Below are positions 13,301 through 23,229 of a stretch of 64,000 nt of DNA, piece after piece. Source of the stretch: Nematostella vectensis (taxonomy: Eukaryota > Cnidaria > Anthozoa > Actiniaria > Edwardsiidae); the NCBI RefSeq assembly GCF_932526225.1, contig NC_064034.1, positions 15,698,887-15,762,886 on the forward strand. The letters are read 5' to 3'. A model generated the notes under the pieces. That model made no database searches. It worked only from the letters and a program-made list of their open reading frames with translations, and was not told where the DNA came from. Both the position numbers and the translations under genes were made by a program. Position 1 is the stretch's first letter. Each line of letters starts with the position of its first letter.

Positions 13301-16300
13301 CAGACATGGCTTACATTTTCCTAATACCATCACTGATTGTTGTAAGTAAAACTGCTGTTTTAGATCTAGGGGTGGTTCTGTGGGTTCAATATAACCGCCA
13401 AGGATTTTTTTTTCTAAGGAGCAGACAACTGAGGGCTCTGAATAATGTTTTTTTATTTGCTAGGGAGGAACTGGTCTGGTTGTCTTCATGTTCATAAGAA
13501 GCCCTGAGGAACTGGGCATGCAAATCCCTGGAAAAGGTAAACACTAAAAACTTGGAAATCCCAAGTGATGGTTTGGGTAGAAAGGGCGACCACTTAAAGC
13601 AAAAAAGCCATCTCTCACAGAGAAAAGGAAAAACTAGAAAACTCAAGAACCACACGAATATTAATCACTAGTGGCGGTACCGGGAATGGTTTCCACTTAA
13701 AAAAGGATAAGGCAAAGATAAGCTGCAATTTAACGATTTTTCTTTGCGAGAAAAAGCACTCGCAAACGCGCCATTTTGGAGCTCTTCTTTGGGTGTTAAA
13801 ATTTTTATCTATATAATTTCACCAAGTGTCAAATCAGACTTCTTGGTTCAACGAGTCTCGGTTGTGGGCCAGTTATTTAGCATACACAATCCAGGAGTCC
13901 AGTAGGTTTTAAGCCACGTATTATTTATGCAATACAAACCTGTATATACCTGTCCAGTAGGTTTTAAGCCACGTATTATTTATGCAATACAAACCTGTAT
14001 ATACCCTATATAAATTCTGGACATTGAAAAATTTCGTTTCTTCTGAATAAATGTTTATAGCCAATTTATTCCCTCCACTTTCTGATCACCTTGCAGCTAA
14101 TCTCTTGCTTGCGCTTCCTTGACGTTTGTCGTTGCCGTTCTTCCTTTTCTCCTTCTTTCTTTTTTTTTTTTTTTTTGGTGGTGGAGGGGGTACCGAAAAT
14201 ATGGGGAGAAGCGGAAAATTGTTACCCCTGAAGAGGGGGGGGGGGGGGGGGGAATTAATACCAGCCCTTATTTTTATCAAAATCCTCCACAACCTATTGA
14301 GCGCGGCGTCTGAATCAAAGACGAAACCCAAGGTACAAAAGGTATTTGTGTCTATACAAATAGACAATAGATTCAGCACAGCAGGAGCGGGACGTATGAA
14401 GCTGGTCTTAGTTGTAGTGAGTTTATTGGTACTTTAGCTTTTAAAACTGCCACAGTAATATCGATTAAATACTTATATATTAGATTAAACTATAGAATGA
14501 AAACTGAATGTAAACCACTTTCAACTTCCATTTGTTGTTAGATTCAGTTCTAATATCCTGTCGGTCCATGTTTTCTTCGTAAATAAGTAAGTTATAACTT
14601 TACTTTTCATACGACAAAACAAATCCCAAGGTTAGCCGATCATACATAAAGCCACATACCTTCGTATCACATTTCACAGAAATAGTGCCACCAAAAACAA
14701 ATGAAAAATATTCTAGTGAGCACAATGAACCATGGGAAGGTTTAGCGCTGGCGCAAAAGAACATGGGAAGGGTCAAACCCTGCTTTGTCCGGTCACGCTA
14801 GTAAGCACCTGGGTACGAGAAAGCCATGCAAACGTGTTGGAGAAACTTTGATTGCATTTGACTTGAATTTAGGACGTGCAAACTCGCATGAAATTCCCGC
14901 CAGACACTCCGAACACAGGGCCCCAAATATTTTTATATTTATAATATATTTCCCGAGGGAGCCTTATCGCCTATATAGTGATTTTCCTAAGGGTCCTCAG
15001 ATATATTATATTTAATACAGAAAGATAAAAAAAAATATTTTTTTACAAGAATCCTTCCGGTCTTTTCTATTTGCCGTGTATCCGTCGATACAAACTTCCG
15101 AATCAGAGCAATCTGGTGTAAGCCAAGTTTCCGTTACGGCCAAACATCAACAGGCGTTTTTGTTAGCAAATCCCACTCTAAGTCGAGTTAATTATACAAC
15201 CTGTTGACATTTATGTGAGCCAATTTGAAGCCACGATGCAAAGTAGGTATTGAAACTTCACTCGACAGTGACAGGTTCAACAAATGTTCATTGATAGAGA
15301 GCTTATCCGTTAGAGTTGTAAAAAATTCACCAGGAAACAAACATTTGCAGCAAGCCCAGTTAAGATTTAGGGTCCTCTGAAAGTCGAAGATATTCCTTGT
15401 TGTACATTCCAATTAATTACGTATGATACCATTTCACGCATTCCTCGCATTCAATCTCTTTTTGGTTTGAACGACATGATTTACCACAAGCAGCGCACTT
15501 ATCAATTGCCCTTCGTGGTCCAGGGTTAACACTTATATCTCCACCCAACAGTAATAAACAGGAAGCGCAGAGAAACGTCTTGGTTAGTTGGAGTCCAGCC
15601 ACGGATGTTAAATATGGCGACGTAGGAGTCAAACCAGAATTTCGACCAGGAAATTATTTCCTTTCCAAACCGCTGCTTATAAAAAGCGAGGAACCTTCTG
15701 AGACACTCATAGATGAATTTTGGTGTCGAAAAAATATAGTGAATAATAAAAATAAGATAAAAATTGCGGAGCCCCAGTTTTTTATAGCGTAGCATATAAA
15801 ATTTCTTATATAAATAAAGATAATTTATAATGAAACTTGATATAGATTGGTTTTCAAAATCCCGTGAAATACTATTTAGTTTATTTAGTACTAATACACT
15901 GAGATATTTTTGTTCTCTTTTGTTCTGGCTTGTCTATTACACTTTACCAGCTACATTTTGAATTTTTTTTTTTCAGATCAGATAGTGGATTTAACGTCTT
16001 TTATGAATTATAAACGTGAATGTTTCACGGGTACCCACTAGTAATGTATATTTGTCAGTTAATTCGTCTACGAAGAGTGTGAAGATTCCTTGATTTAGAG
16101 ACCATATGAATTAAGGGCAAGCCACTTCATATGTATTATTATTATTATTATTATTTTACTTTCACTAAGTATTTAATTGACTGAGCTTCTTATGTATTCC
16201 TTTTCCAGAGCCCATCTCTAAGAGTTCATCATCTTCACCAGTACAGACCAGGTCACTGTCCTATATACAGCTTTGGAGATTAAGGTAGGACCCATTTATT

Positions 16301-19300
16301 TTTGTGTTTCGCTCTTCACCTTTTTGATAAGCATACAAATAATTAATCTTTTAACTGTTGTTTATTGTTATCGTTCTTAAGTTACTTTATGAATTTTGTC
16401 AATTTAAAATTTATGTTTCTGTTGCGTAGAATGGTGCCTGAGCTGTCCTGGACCAACTTTGCCATCAAGCTTGTGCGGTACTGCATGTACATGTGGTTGC
16501 CAATGTATCTCTTTCAAGCTGTAAGTATGGGCGTTTTTGTATGGGTGTAATATTAAGAACTCGGTATTTCATTTTGTAGTCATACCAAGGTTATAGTCTT
16601 TGGCACTTGTTCACTGGACAGCTTAGATCTCTGCACTTGAAGTGTGTGGCAAGCACTAAGAATGCACACACCCATTGCATTTTTCATTGTAGTCTTGGTA
16701 TTCTTTATTATTGCAAATCTCAAGGTTGGTGCTAACTAGCGTGCTAATACAATACAGAAAATGATCTACTCGCATTGGAGCTTAAAACCAAGAGAAAGCA
16801 ACAGCTTGATGGCCCCCTTGATTTCCTTGCACGTTTGGCTGGTTCTCACTTGTGTTGTGTCTGTTGCTATTCCAGTTGGGGTACAGCAAGCTACAGGCCG
16901 GCCTGCTGTCGACAGTGTTTGAGATCGGGGGTGTAGCAGGGTCTGCTAGTCTTGGACTTATCATCAGTCGGTGAGTGTATATCACATACATAAAGGAGTT
17001 TAAAGGATACACCTAGAAGTTTAAAGGATATGTTGGTGCACTCCTCTCTTAAAGAGAATAGTACTCAGGTTAGAGGTTGTGGTAAGTGTGGCGGTAAAAG
17101 GTGTAGGGTGTGTAACTTTCTTAAGACAGGGCGGGAGTTTCGCAGTACAGTTACTAATAAGAAATATGTCATTAATTTTGACTTGGACTGTAACTCAGAT
17201 TTTGTTGTTTATCTCATTACTTGCTCTATGTGTAGCAAGCAATACGTAGGGTCTACTATCAATAGTTTTAGGAAGCGTTTTAATAATCATAAAAGTAGGT
17301 TAAATAAGCACTCTAGTTTACCGGTTAGTGAAAGAGTTAAGGATGACCTTATCTATCAACATTTTCATTGCGACAATCATTTAGGTCTTAATAATGTTAT
17401 GGTACAACTTATAGATAAGTGTAACTCTGAGGCTCAGCTTAGGGAAAGGGAAGGCCAGTGGGCTTATCGGCTTAAGTCTGTCTACCCGCGGGGTCTTAAT
17501 AGTGATGACTTTTTTTGTAGTAGGAACCCACCTAGAGATGTGTAAATTCTTTTTATCCATAGCCGCGCTATTCTAGAAAATGCGCGTTTTTGTCAGTTGT
17601 AATGTTTTTGCGTCTCGCGCCACTATTCTGATGTAAATAAGCTTGTAACGATTCACCTTCTTCAGTCTGCCCTGAAGAAGTCTTATTAAGACGAAAATTT
17701 GGCAGAGTCGATTTCCAGTTTTTGGTGTATTGTATTTATTGTTCTGGTACGAGATCGCGACAGTTTGGGCTTTTTGATTCTATTCACATACATCAAGTAT
17801 ACATTTAACTTTTATCAGTTGGTGAGTGTATATCACATACATCAAGTATACATTTAACTTTTATCAGTCGGTGAGTGTGTATCACATACATCAAGTATAC
17901 ATTTAACTTTTATCAGTCGGTGAGTGTGTATCACATACATCAAGTATACATTTAACTTTTATCAGTCGGTGAGTGTGTATCACATACATCAAGTATACAT
18001 TTAACTTTTATCAGTCGCTGAGTGTATATCACATACATCAAGTATACATTTAACTTTTATCAGTCGGTGAGTGTGTATCACATACATCAAGTATACATTT
18101 AACTTTTATCAGTCGCTGAGTGTATATCACATACACCAAGTATACATTTAACTTTTATCAGTCGGTGAGTGTATATCACATACATCAAGTATACATTTAA
18201 CTTTTATCAGTCGGTGAGTGTATATCACATACATCAAGTATACATTTAACTTTTATCAGTCGGTGAGTGTATATCACATACATCAAGTATACATTTAACT
18301 TTTATCAGTCGGTGAGTGTATATCACATACATCAAGTATACATTTAACTTTTAACCATGTGCGATAAACCTGCAGTTAAAAAAATACATTTCAAGGAGAA
18401 TTTCAGGTCTCTATTCGCTACTGTAAGCTGTTAATGATGACTCAAAACTTTCGAGTGGAGGTTATGGTACTTGAGACCAGAACTGTATAAAGTGTAGATA
18501 TTAGGGTATGAAACTATGTCTTGTTACCCATTTACCCTCTGAGAACGGGGGCCAATTAGACATCTTTATTCAGCTAAAGCATTGCTTTATTTCCCATTTA
18601 TTTCCATCAGGCTTTTCGGTGGTCGTGCGGTGTATGGAGTGGCCCTCACAGTGCTGGGTAGTACCGTCTTCCTGGCAGCCTTTCACTTCACCAGTCACAT
18701 GGGTATTCCCATCAACTGTGTCTTCATGTTCTTGGCTGGGGCCTGCAACTGCGGCCCAGATCCCTATCTGTCAGGCTCGATTGCGGCGGAGATTGGGGAG
18801 AGGGAAAATGCCCAGGCAGCTGTATCCGGACTCATAAACGGTACTTGTATTAAGCCAAATTAGGCATGAAGTTTGCAGAGATCACTTTTTACTGCCGATA
18901 TAAAGTAAAGTCTAAGTTGTACCAGGCGTTTGAATAGCGGAATTCTATCACACCGAACGCCAAACGCCCACCAGACACCCAAGTTTTCTTTTTGCATACA
19001 AGTGCATGGCATTGAGTTGTAGCCTCTAATACACTCATGGGATTTAATAGAAGATAATGAGGCAAACAAGTGCGTGTAGTTTGGTGCGTGTAGTCTGAGT
19101 GTATGAATCTAATTACACTCAAACTACACGCAAAAAACGTGCAGAATTCGCGGGCAAAATGTCAAGTTTCCTGCAGGCTGTACTGTATGTTCTTGTTTGA
19201 GATGTCAAGTTTGACACAAAGTCCTTACTGGCTCGAAGGTCCAAGGTACTTGGTCAGTAAAATGCTATATTAAGGAGTAAATAAGGAGTGTGCATTGGTT

Positions 19301-20697
19301 ATTTTCGTAATACAGACTTTTTTGACGGTATGCGAGACCCCCTCTGTACTCTTATTTTTACCCCCCTATTCTTGTTCCAGGGTTTGGTAGTATCGGGACG
19401 ATGATAGAAGGACCCGTTATCAATCTTACCCTGTTATTTCTTGTTCCAGGGTTTGGTAGTATCGGGACGGTGGTAGAAGGACCCGTTATCAATCTTACCC
19501 CCCCCCCCCCCTATTCTTGTTTCAGGGTTTGGTAGTATCGGGACGATGATAGAAGGACCCGTTATCAATCTTACCCCGCTATTCTTGTTCCAGGGTTTGG
19601 TAGTATCGGGACGGTGGTAGAAGGACCCGTTATCAATCTTACCCCGCTATTATTGTTCCAGGGTTTGGTAGTATCGGGACGATGATAGAAGGACCCGTTA
19701 TCAATCTTACCCTGTTATTTCTTGTTCCAGGGTTTGGTAGTATCGGGACGGTGGTAGAAGGACCCGTTATCAATCTTACCCCCCCCCCCCCCCTATTCTT
19801 GTTTCAGGGTTTGGTAGTATCGGGACGATGATAGAAGGACCCGTCACCAATCTTACCCTGTTATTTCTTGTTCCAGGGTTTGGTAGTATCGGGACGAGGA
19901 TAGAAGGACCCGTTACCAATCTTACCCTGTTATTTCTTGTTCCAGGGTTTGGTAGTATCGGGACGGTGGTAGAAGGACCCGTTATCAATCGTACCCCCCT
20001 ATTCTTGTTCCAGGGTTTGGTAGTATCTGGACGGTGGTAGAAGGACCCGTTATCAATCTTACCCCCCCCCCCCCTATTCTTGTTTCAGGGTTTGGTAGTA
20101 TCGGGACGATGATAGAAGGACCCGTTACCAATCTTTCCCTGTTATTTCTTGTTCCAGGGTTTGGTAGTATCGGGACGATGATAGAAGGACCCGTTATCAA
20201 TCTTACCCTGTTATTTCTTGTTCCAGGGTTTGGTAGTATCGGGACGGTGGTAGAAGGACCCGTTATCAATCGTACCCCCCTATTCTTGTTCCAGGGTTTG
20301 GTAGTATCGGGACGATGATAGAAGGACCCGTTATCAATCTTACCCTGTTATTTCTTGTTCCAGGGTTTGGTAGTATCGGGACGGTGGTAGAAGGACCCGT
20401 TATCAATCTTCCCCCCTATTCTTGTTCCTGGGTTTTTGGTAGTATCGGAACGATGGTAGAAGGACCCGTTATTAATCTTACCCCGCTATTCTTGTTCCAG
20501 GGTTTGGAAGTATCGGAACGGTGGTAGAAGGACCCGTTATTGGCTGGATGGTGGAGCGGTACGGATGGGCGGGCCCCTTCTATTTCATGATCACCCTGTC
20601 CCTCGTCGGTACCGTGTGCATGTTCAAGGCGGTCACCATTGACAACACGATGAAGAGAGCGGAGTTCATGGGTACTGTAGTAAGCGACGAGGCGTAG
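7376..20697 (+). CDS. SLC37-like sugar-phosphate/phosphate exchanger (major facilitator superfamily), complete
   Basis: Twelve exons join in frame: 7376-7471, 11891-11983, 12337-12417, 12500-12568, 12734-12859, 13276-13341, 13464-13536, 16209-16284, 16430-16520, 16876-16970, 18611-18840 and 20501-20697; 1293 nt, 430 aa, stop TAG. The start ATG follows an in-frame TAG. Visible features: first TM ending in YASTYLLRKPLGV, QLGLLDTSLLLPYAVMQ, MFS motif A GDKFGPR at about residues 70-76, NGTSQATAWPNCVKTLGMWF, and a hydrophilic Ser-rich central loop (KSSSSSPVQTRS). A second half follows with KLVRYCMYMWLPMYL, GGVAGSASLGLIISR, FLAGACNCGPDPYLSG and AEIGERENAQAAVSGLINGFGSIGT. SLC37 members are about 430-520 aa antiporters of phosphorylated sugars, mostly in the ER or endolysosome. 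Which vertebrate paralogue it matches best was not determined. The exon 3 donor is GTTTGT. A poly(A) signal AATAAA is at 21123. Confidence 0.88.
7749..7799. repeat. Short palindrome in SLC37-like intron 1
   Basis: CTCTGATTGGTCTCATT at 7751 is exactly mirrored by AATGAGACCAATCAGAG ending at about 7797, separated by an AT-rich loop. It may be a small MITE remnant. The rest of 7800-8960 in this intron holds AT-rich sequence with no recognised gene; an open frame at 8278-8571 matched nothing I know. Confidence 0.6.
9221..10255 (-). mobile_element. Internally deleted pogo/Tigger-type DNA transposon
   Basis: Terminal inverted repeats: CCGTATTTACTCATGTATAA at 9221 and its mirror ATGAGTAAATACGG ending at 10255, flanked by TA on both sides (9219-9220 and 10256-10257), the target duplication of Tc1/mariner elements. 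Subterminal copies of TGTATAATACGCACCCC occur at both ends. It encloses the 3' end of a transposase on the minus strand and lies in SLC37-like intron 1. Confidence 0.8.
9630..10095 (-). pseudogene. pogo/Tigger transposase C-terminal fragment
   Basis: The minus-strand reading contains RDRSMLVYDVFEAHVT, LAVVPGGLRSLLQPL and SLNKPFKDRVKDLW, the end of the DDE domain of pogo/jerky-like transposases. An in-frame TGA near 9878 interrupts it. The same frame continues with the typical tail: SNSLDGTEDDLMYQD, an acidic stretch and ESEFEGF before the true stop at 9632-9630. The N-terminal DNA-binding part and most of the catalytic domain are gone, so it is inactive. Confidence 0.8.
10326..11262. repeat. 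Irregular purine-rich minisatellite in SLC37-like intron 1
   Basis: Dozens of permuted copies of GTTGACAAG(TTGAC)GAGAGGAC, mixed with a longer module AAGTTGAAGTGAGGATCTAAG. The composite order is not strictly periodic. Open minus-strand frames (Leu/Ser/Val-rich) are by-products. Between 11263 and 11890 only AT-rich intron was seen. Confidence 0.8.
13897..14006. repeat. Perfect 55-bp tandem duplication in SLC37-like intron 7
   Basis: GTCCAGTAGGTTTTAAGCC and the following bases occur at 13897 and again exactly 55 bp later at 13952. Nearby, 14158-14260 is T- and G-run low complexity. The rest of 13537-16208 holds the LINE and MITE fragments listed separately. Confidence 0.9.
15190..15640 (-). 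mobile_element. 5' fragment of a CR1/L2-like LINE with PHD-type finger
   Basis: The minus strand reads a hydrophobic segment, then LLLLGGDISVNPGP, then a Cys-rich PHD-like finger (CAACGKSCRSNQKEIECEEC, WYHT). After a short frame change it reads ACCKCLFPG and GFKLAHINVNRLYN, the usual lead into the endonuclease domain. This order is typical of PHD-bearing non-LTR ORF2 proteins in cnidarian and other invertebrate genomes. Only the N-terminus remains; endonuclease and reverse transcriptase are absent. Confidence 0.75.
15840..15955. mobile_element. MITE fragment, same family as 54741-54885
   Basis: Shares TATAGATTGGTTTTCAAAAT and CTGTGAAA/CCGTGAAA at its left end, and TTTAGTTTATTTAGTACT plus TTGTTCTGGCTTG internally, with the complete copy near 54.8 kb in mixed orientation. 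The right terminus is not clear here. Confidence 0.6.
17030..17545 (+). pseudogene. GIY-YIG endonuclease end of a Penelope-like element protein
   Basis: A 171-codon open frame. It starts within the fragment with a linker of Cys motifs (CGKCGGKRCRVCNF), then the GIY-YIG nuclease core VVYLITCSMCSKQYVGSTIN, a conserved Arg (FRKRFNNHKSR) and a C-terminal WAYRLKSVYPRGLN, the E..W..L pattern of PLE nuclease ends. The reverse transcriptase domain upstream is missing, so this is a 5'-truncated insertion although the nuclease frame is intact. The ATG is probably not a true start. Confidence 0.85.
17657..17706 (+). other. Hammerhead-like motif in the 3' end of the Penelope fragment
   Basis: Order seen: TCTGCC (17666-17671), CTGAAGA (17672-17678), stem GTCTT/AAGAC (17680-17684, 17688-17692), GAAA (17693-17696), then TTT and GGCAGA (17701-17706), which pairs with TCTGCC. 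This is the minimal type I hammerhead layout known from Penelope-like elements, with one extra A before stem II and almost no stem III. A competing 9-bp hairpin CTTCTTCAG/CTGAAGAAG overlaps it. Catalytic activity is doubtful. Confidence 0.5.
17784..18353 (+). repeat. 49-bp minisatellite made from the splice donor of SLC37-like exon 10
   Basis: About 11.5 copies. Each unit contains ATCAGTCG followed by GTGAGTGT and TATCACATACAT. The first eight bases are the end of exon 10 and the rest is the start of its intron (real junction 16970/16971). The units therefore form a row of donor-like sites inside intron 10; two units have GCTGAG in place of GGTGAG. After the array, 18354-18610 is plain intron. 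Confidence 0.92.
19355..20545 (+). repeat. 17-copy minisatellite made from the splice acceptor and start of the last SLC37-like exon
   Basis: Units of about 67-78 bp contain CTATTCTTGTTCCAG, then GGTTTGGTAGTATCGGGACG and GTAGAAGGACCCGTTAT, then CAATCTTACC and a variable C run. The 17th unit (from about 20486) runs straight into the real final exon, whose acceptor is at 20499-20500. All but the 16th unit keep the AG. Exon-derived sequence (about 40 bp) therefore recurs 16 times in the preceding intron with its own pyrimidine tract. Some neighbouring units are 69 bp and stay open in frame. Confidence 0.95.
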
Positions 20698-21059
20698 GGA
20701 AGTGCCACATCGTCTTGTGTGTTATCATTCATTCCAGTCCAATCCCGACACAATTCATACTTGAACAAGAAAATGTGTTAAAAGTTTACAAAGTCACGTG
20801 TCTCAGTTTTTAAAAAAGTATAAAAAAAGTTGTTTTACTCGCATGAGGATTGCCTCATAGCGTGCAGGATATACGTTTTTATGTTCCCCAGGTTTTCTTC
20901 TATCTTACACAAGACAAAGGTCTCGCGCGATGATATTGAGTATTCAATTAGTCTTTCTTGTTTTCGTTGATAACGTTAATGGGATCAACTGTATGTTATG
21001 GGGTTTTTTTTATTTTAACTGGGAGTTGTACAAGGGTTGTTTAGACGCCGTTTCATGTA

Positions 21060-21350
21060 CCGTCCCTAAAGCAAATACACTCAAATAAGATACCAGAGAT
21101 TGTGGGGGCATCCCCACCTTCCAATAAAGAATTCGAAAAATACGTATTCCTGTCTTCATTTGCTCCACTAGGTAAACAAACTACGGCCTACACCCCTCCG
21201 TTTCTCGCCACAAGTAATTTATAATGTTAAGGGCAGGATGTTTGACTCAAAACATTTGAAGTAAATGTAAAAATAGTTTTAAGCAGAACCAGAGATTTTT
21301 GGGGCGTCCCCACCCACAAATCAGAATTCGAGATATATATATATCCCTGT
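21060..21350. repeat. Two diverged direct repeats downstream of the SLC37-like gene
   Basis: ACCAGAGATTKTKGGGGC, CCCCACC and AGAATTCGA recur at about 21090-21160 and 21288-21350. The region 20698-21845 is otherwise 3' UTR/intergenic with a GTT run at 21351 and no gene seen. Confidence 0.5.
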
Positions 21351-22554
21351 GTTGTTGTTGTTGTTGTTTTTTTTTTGCTGCTTGATTTGACGTTTGTATT
21401 ATCAGTTTTTTTTCCTCACATATTTATAATGCTCAATAATAATGTCAAGGTTGTAATTAGTACTTTGCAATGCACAAACACTGAGGCTAATTGTTTACTT
21501 GCCTATTAAAAATTAAAGCAGTTATATTAGCTTCATTAACTATTTCTTGATGAAGCGAGTCAACCTACTAATAAATTTGTTTGTTTGTTTGTGTGCTCGG
21601 TTTTGTAAAGTCTGACCCTGCTATGATATTTCGTTAAATTGACTGTTGAACTAGTTGCTATTTCTGTTGTGAAATAACAGAAGAAATTTCAATAGTTTAT
21701 TTATTAGCTGGTAACTAAAAAACACCACCTGCAAGTCGACCTGCATGATATTAACACAGTTATAGTGTCAAGCTACAGTCAAGTGTTAGGTATTATACAC
21801 ACCGCGCGTAGCAATGTAAACTAAAGCAAACAAATATAAAAAAAAATGGAGCGATTTTTCAAACTAGCTACATGCTTTCTCTTAGCCGCCGTTCTCGGTT
21901 TTCAACAAGGGATTTCGGCGAACTCAACCGTCCCGCTGAAGTGTAGGACAGCCCCTATAAGAATAATCGCAACGCTTCAAGCTCCTTATCTTTACTCGAA
22001 AACAGGAGCAGCAAACACAGCGGACTACGTAGCCAACCCAGAGCTCTGTGGTATTATGCACGATTGGCTGATCAAGCTATTGAGCAAGTGCTTGGGTAGA
22101 TGCAAGACGGAGACAAGCATTCTCTGGAAAGTAACAAATTCCAGCCAAGAGTTAGTAAAGGGGGTATTTGACAAGGCATCTAGCGTGGTATTCGCTCTTC
22201 CCGTATCTCACCCGTTTGAAGAAGAAATAGAGGGCAGTACTGGGAGAAGCCTCGATTCCATACTGTGGTTCGACCGGGTGGCTATGACCTGATAGTGGAT
22301 AAGAATCTTCTGAATTACTTTTCCCAAAATCTTATGCTCCAATCGCTATTGGGGTCTAGTCCAATCTTCTTGCTTACCTTTCTGTTGGCAGGAATATCTG
22401 GAATTGTCATCTGGATCATGGTGAGTCTCGATCTACAGTGACGTATTTTCATCAGTGTGCTTTGTGAATTCCATAAAGATGTTCGGTTTAGCAGGGGTGG
22501 GGGCAGAAAATGCAAGCAACGAGTAATACAGTATTTCATGTATATACCCAGTGT

Positions 22555-22915
22555 ACCGTAAATGATCTAATAAACGCCCCCTATCTAAAGAATGTCTTCT
22601 ATCTAATGAACGCCCTCGCCTATGCTTACAAGTTGGTATTTGACGCTCCTTTCTAAAAAACGCCCCCTCCCCCCCCCCCCCGGCTCCTCTCCCTTCCAGC
22701 TTAAAACCGTTAATAACAAACGACAGGAATTCCGTTAATATAATTCAAATTTAACTGCCTTCTTAATTAATCTAAGCGAGTAGCGTCTTGCTCAATGTCA
22801 AAAAAAGGCTACGCACTGAAATTAAAACCGCACTACACTTGGGTTTTTCATATTAGCTTAAAATAAACGCCCTTCTCCATTAAACGCCTCCTATCTATTG
22901 AATGCCCCCCTCGAA
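22555..22915. repeat. Dispersed AAACGCCCCC-rich repeat in the pseudogene's first intron
   Basis: TAATAAACGCCCCCTATCTA, TTCTATCTAATGAACGCCC and CATTAAACGCCTCCTATCTA recur at the two ends (22565-22670 and 22860-22910), suggesting a small interspersed element. A related CCACCCCCT-rich stretch is at 31590-31700. Confidence 0.45.
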
Positions 22916-23229
22916 TCATCTTAATACACGTTTATCGTTCACACACGCATGGTATACATTTTGTGTTACTTGTGTATCACATACTAATGTGCATTCAGAC
23001 TACCGCGAATTTTGTTTTTCCAGGAAATGTTCCATAACAAGGAGGAATTCCCGCCATCTTTTGTCCGAGGCTCACACGAAGGGTTTTGGTGGGCTTTCAA
23101 TTCCATGACAACCGTCGGATAAGTACTGCCTCCACTTTCTTATTGGTTGCTGCTCTCCCCCTTCATAATAAAACTGTGCTGTGAATAGGTTAGAACGGTA
23201 GAGTAAAACGGGAACTGGATTTCGCCATA

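Larger units (their letters stand above)
16992..17783 (+). mobile_element. 5'-truncated Penelope-like retroelement
   Basis: Contains the C-terminal part of a Penelope-like protein (17030-17545) and a 3' region with a hammerhead-like motif. It lies inside SLC37-like intron 10 between direct repeats TCACATACAT (16982-16991 and 17784-17793). These could be its target duplication, but the same ten bases are also part of the splice-donor minisatellite unit, so the boundary is ambiguous. Confidence 0.75.

Noticed and set aside
14119-14437. Frames rich in Phe/Gly near 14.2 kb
   Set aside because: Product of T and G homopolymers in intron 7.
19776-20527. Frames with repeated GFGSIGT..EGPV on the plus strand and TGPSxxVPILPNPGTR on the minus strand as separate genes
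   Set aside because: The plus-strand sequence is the amplified start of the SLC37-like last exon; the minus-strand frame is its shadow.
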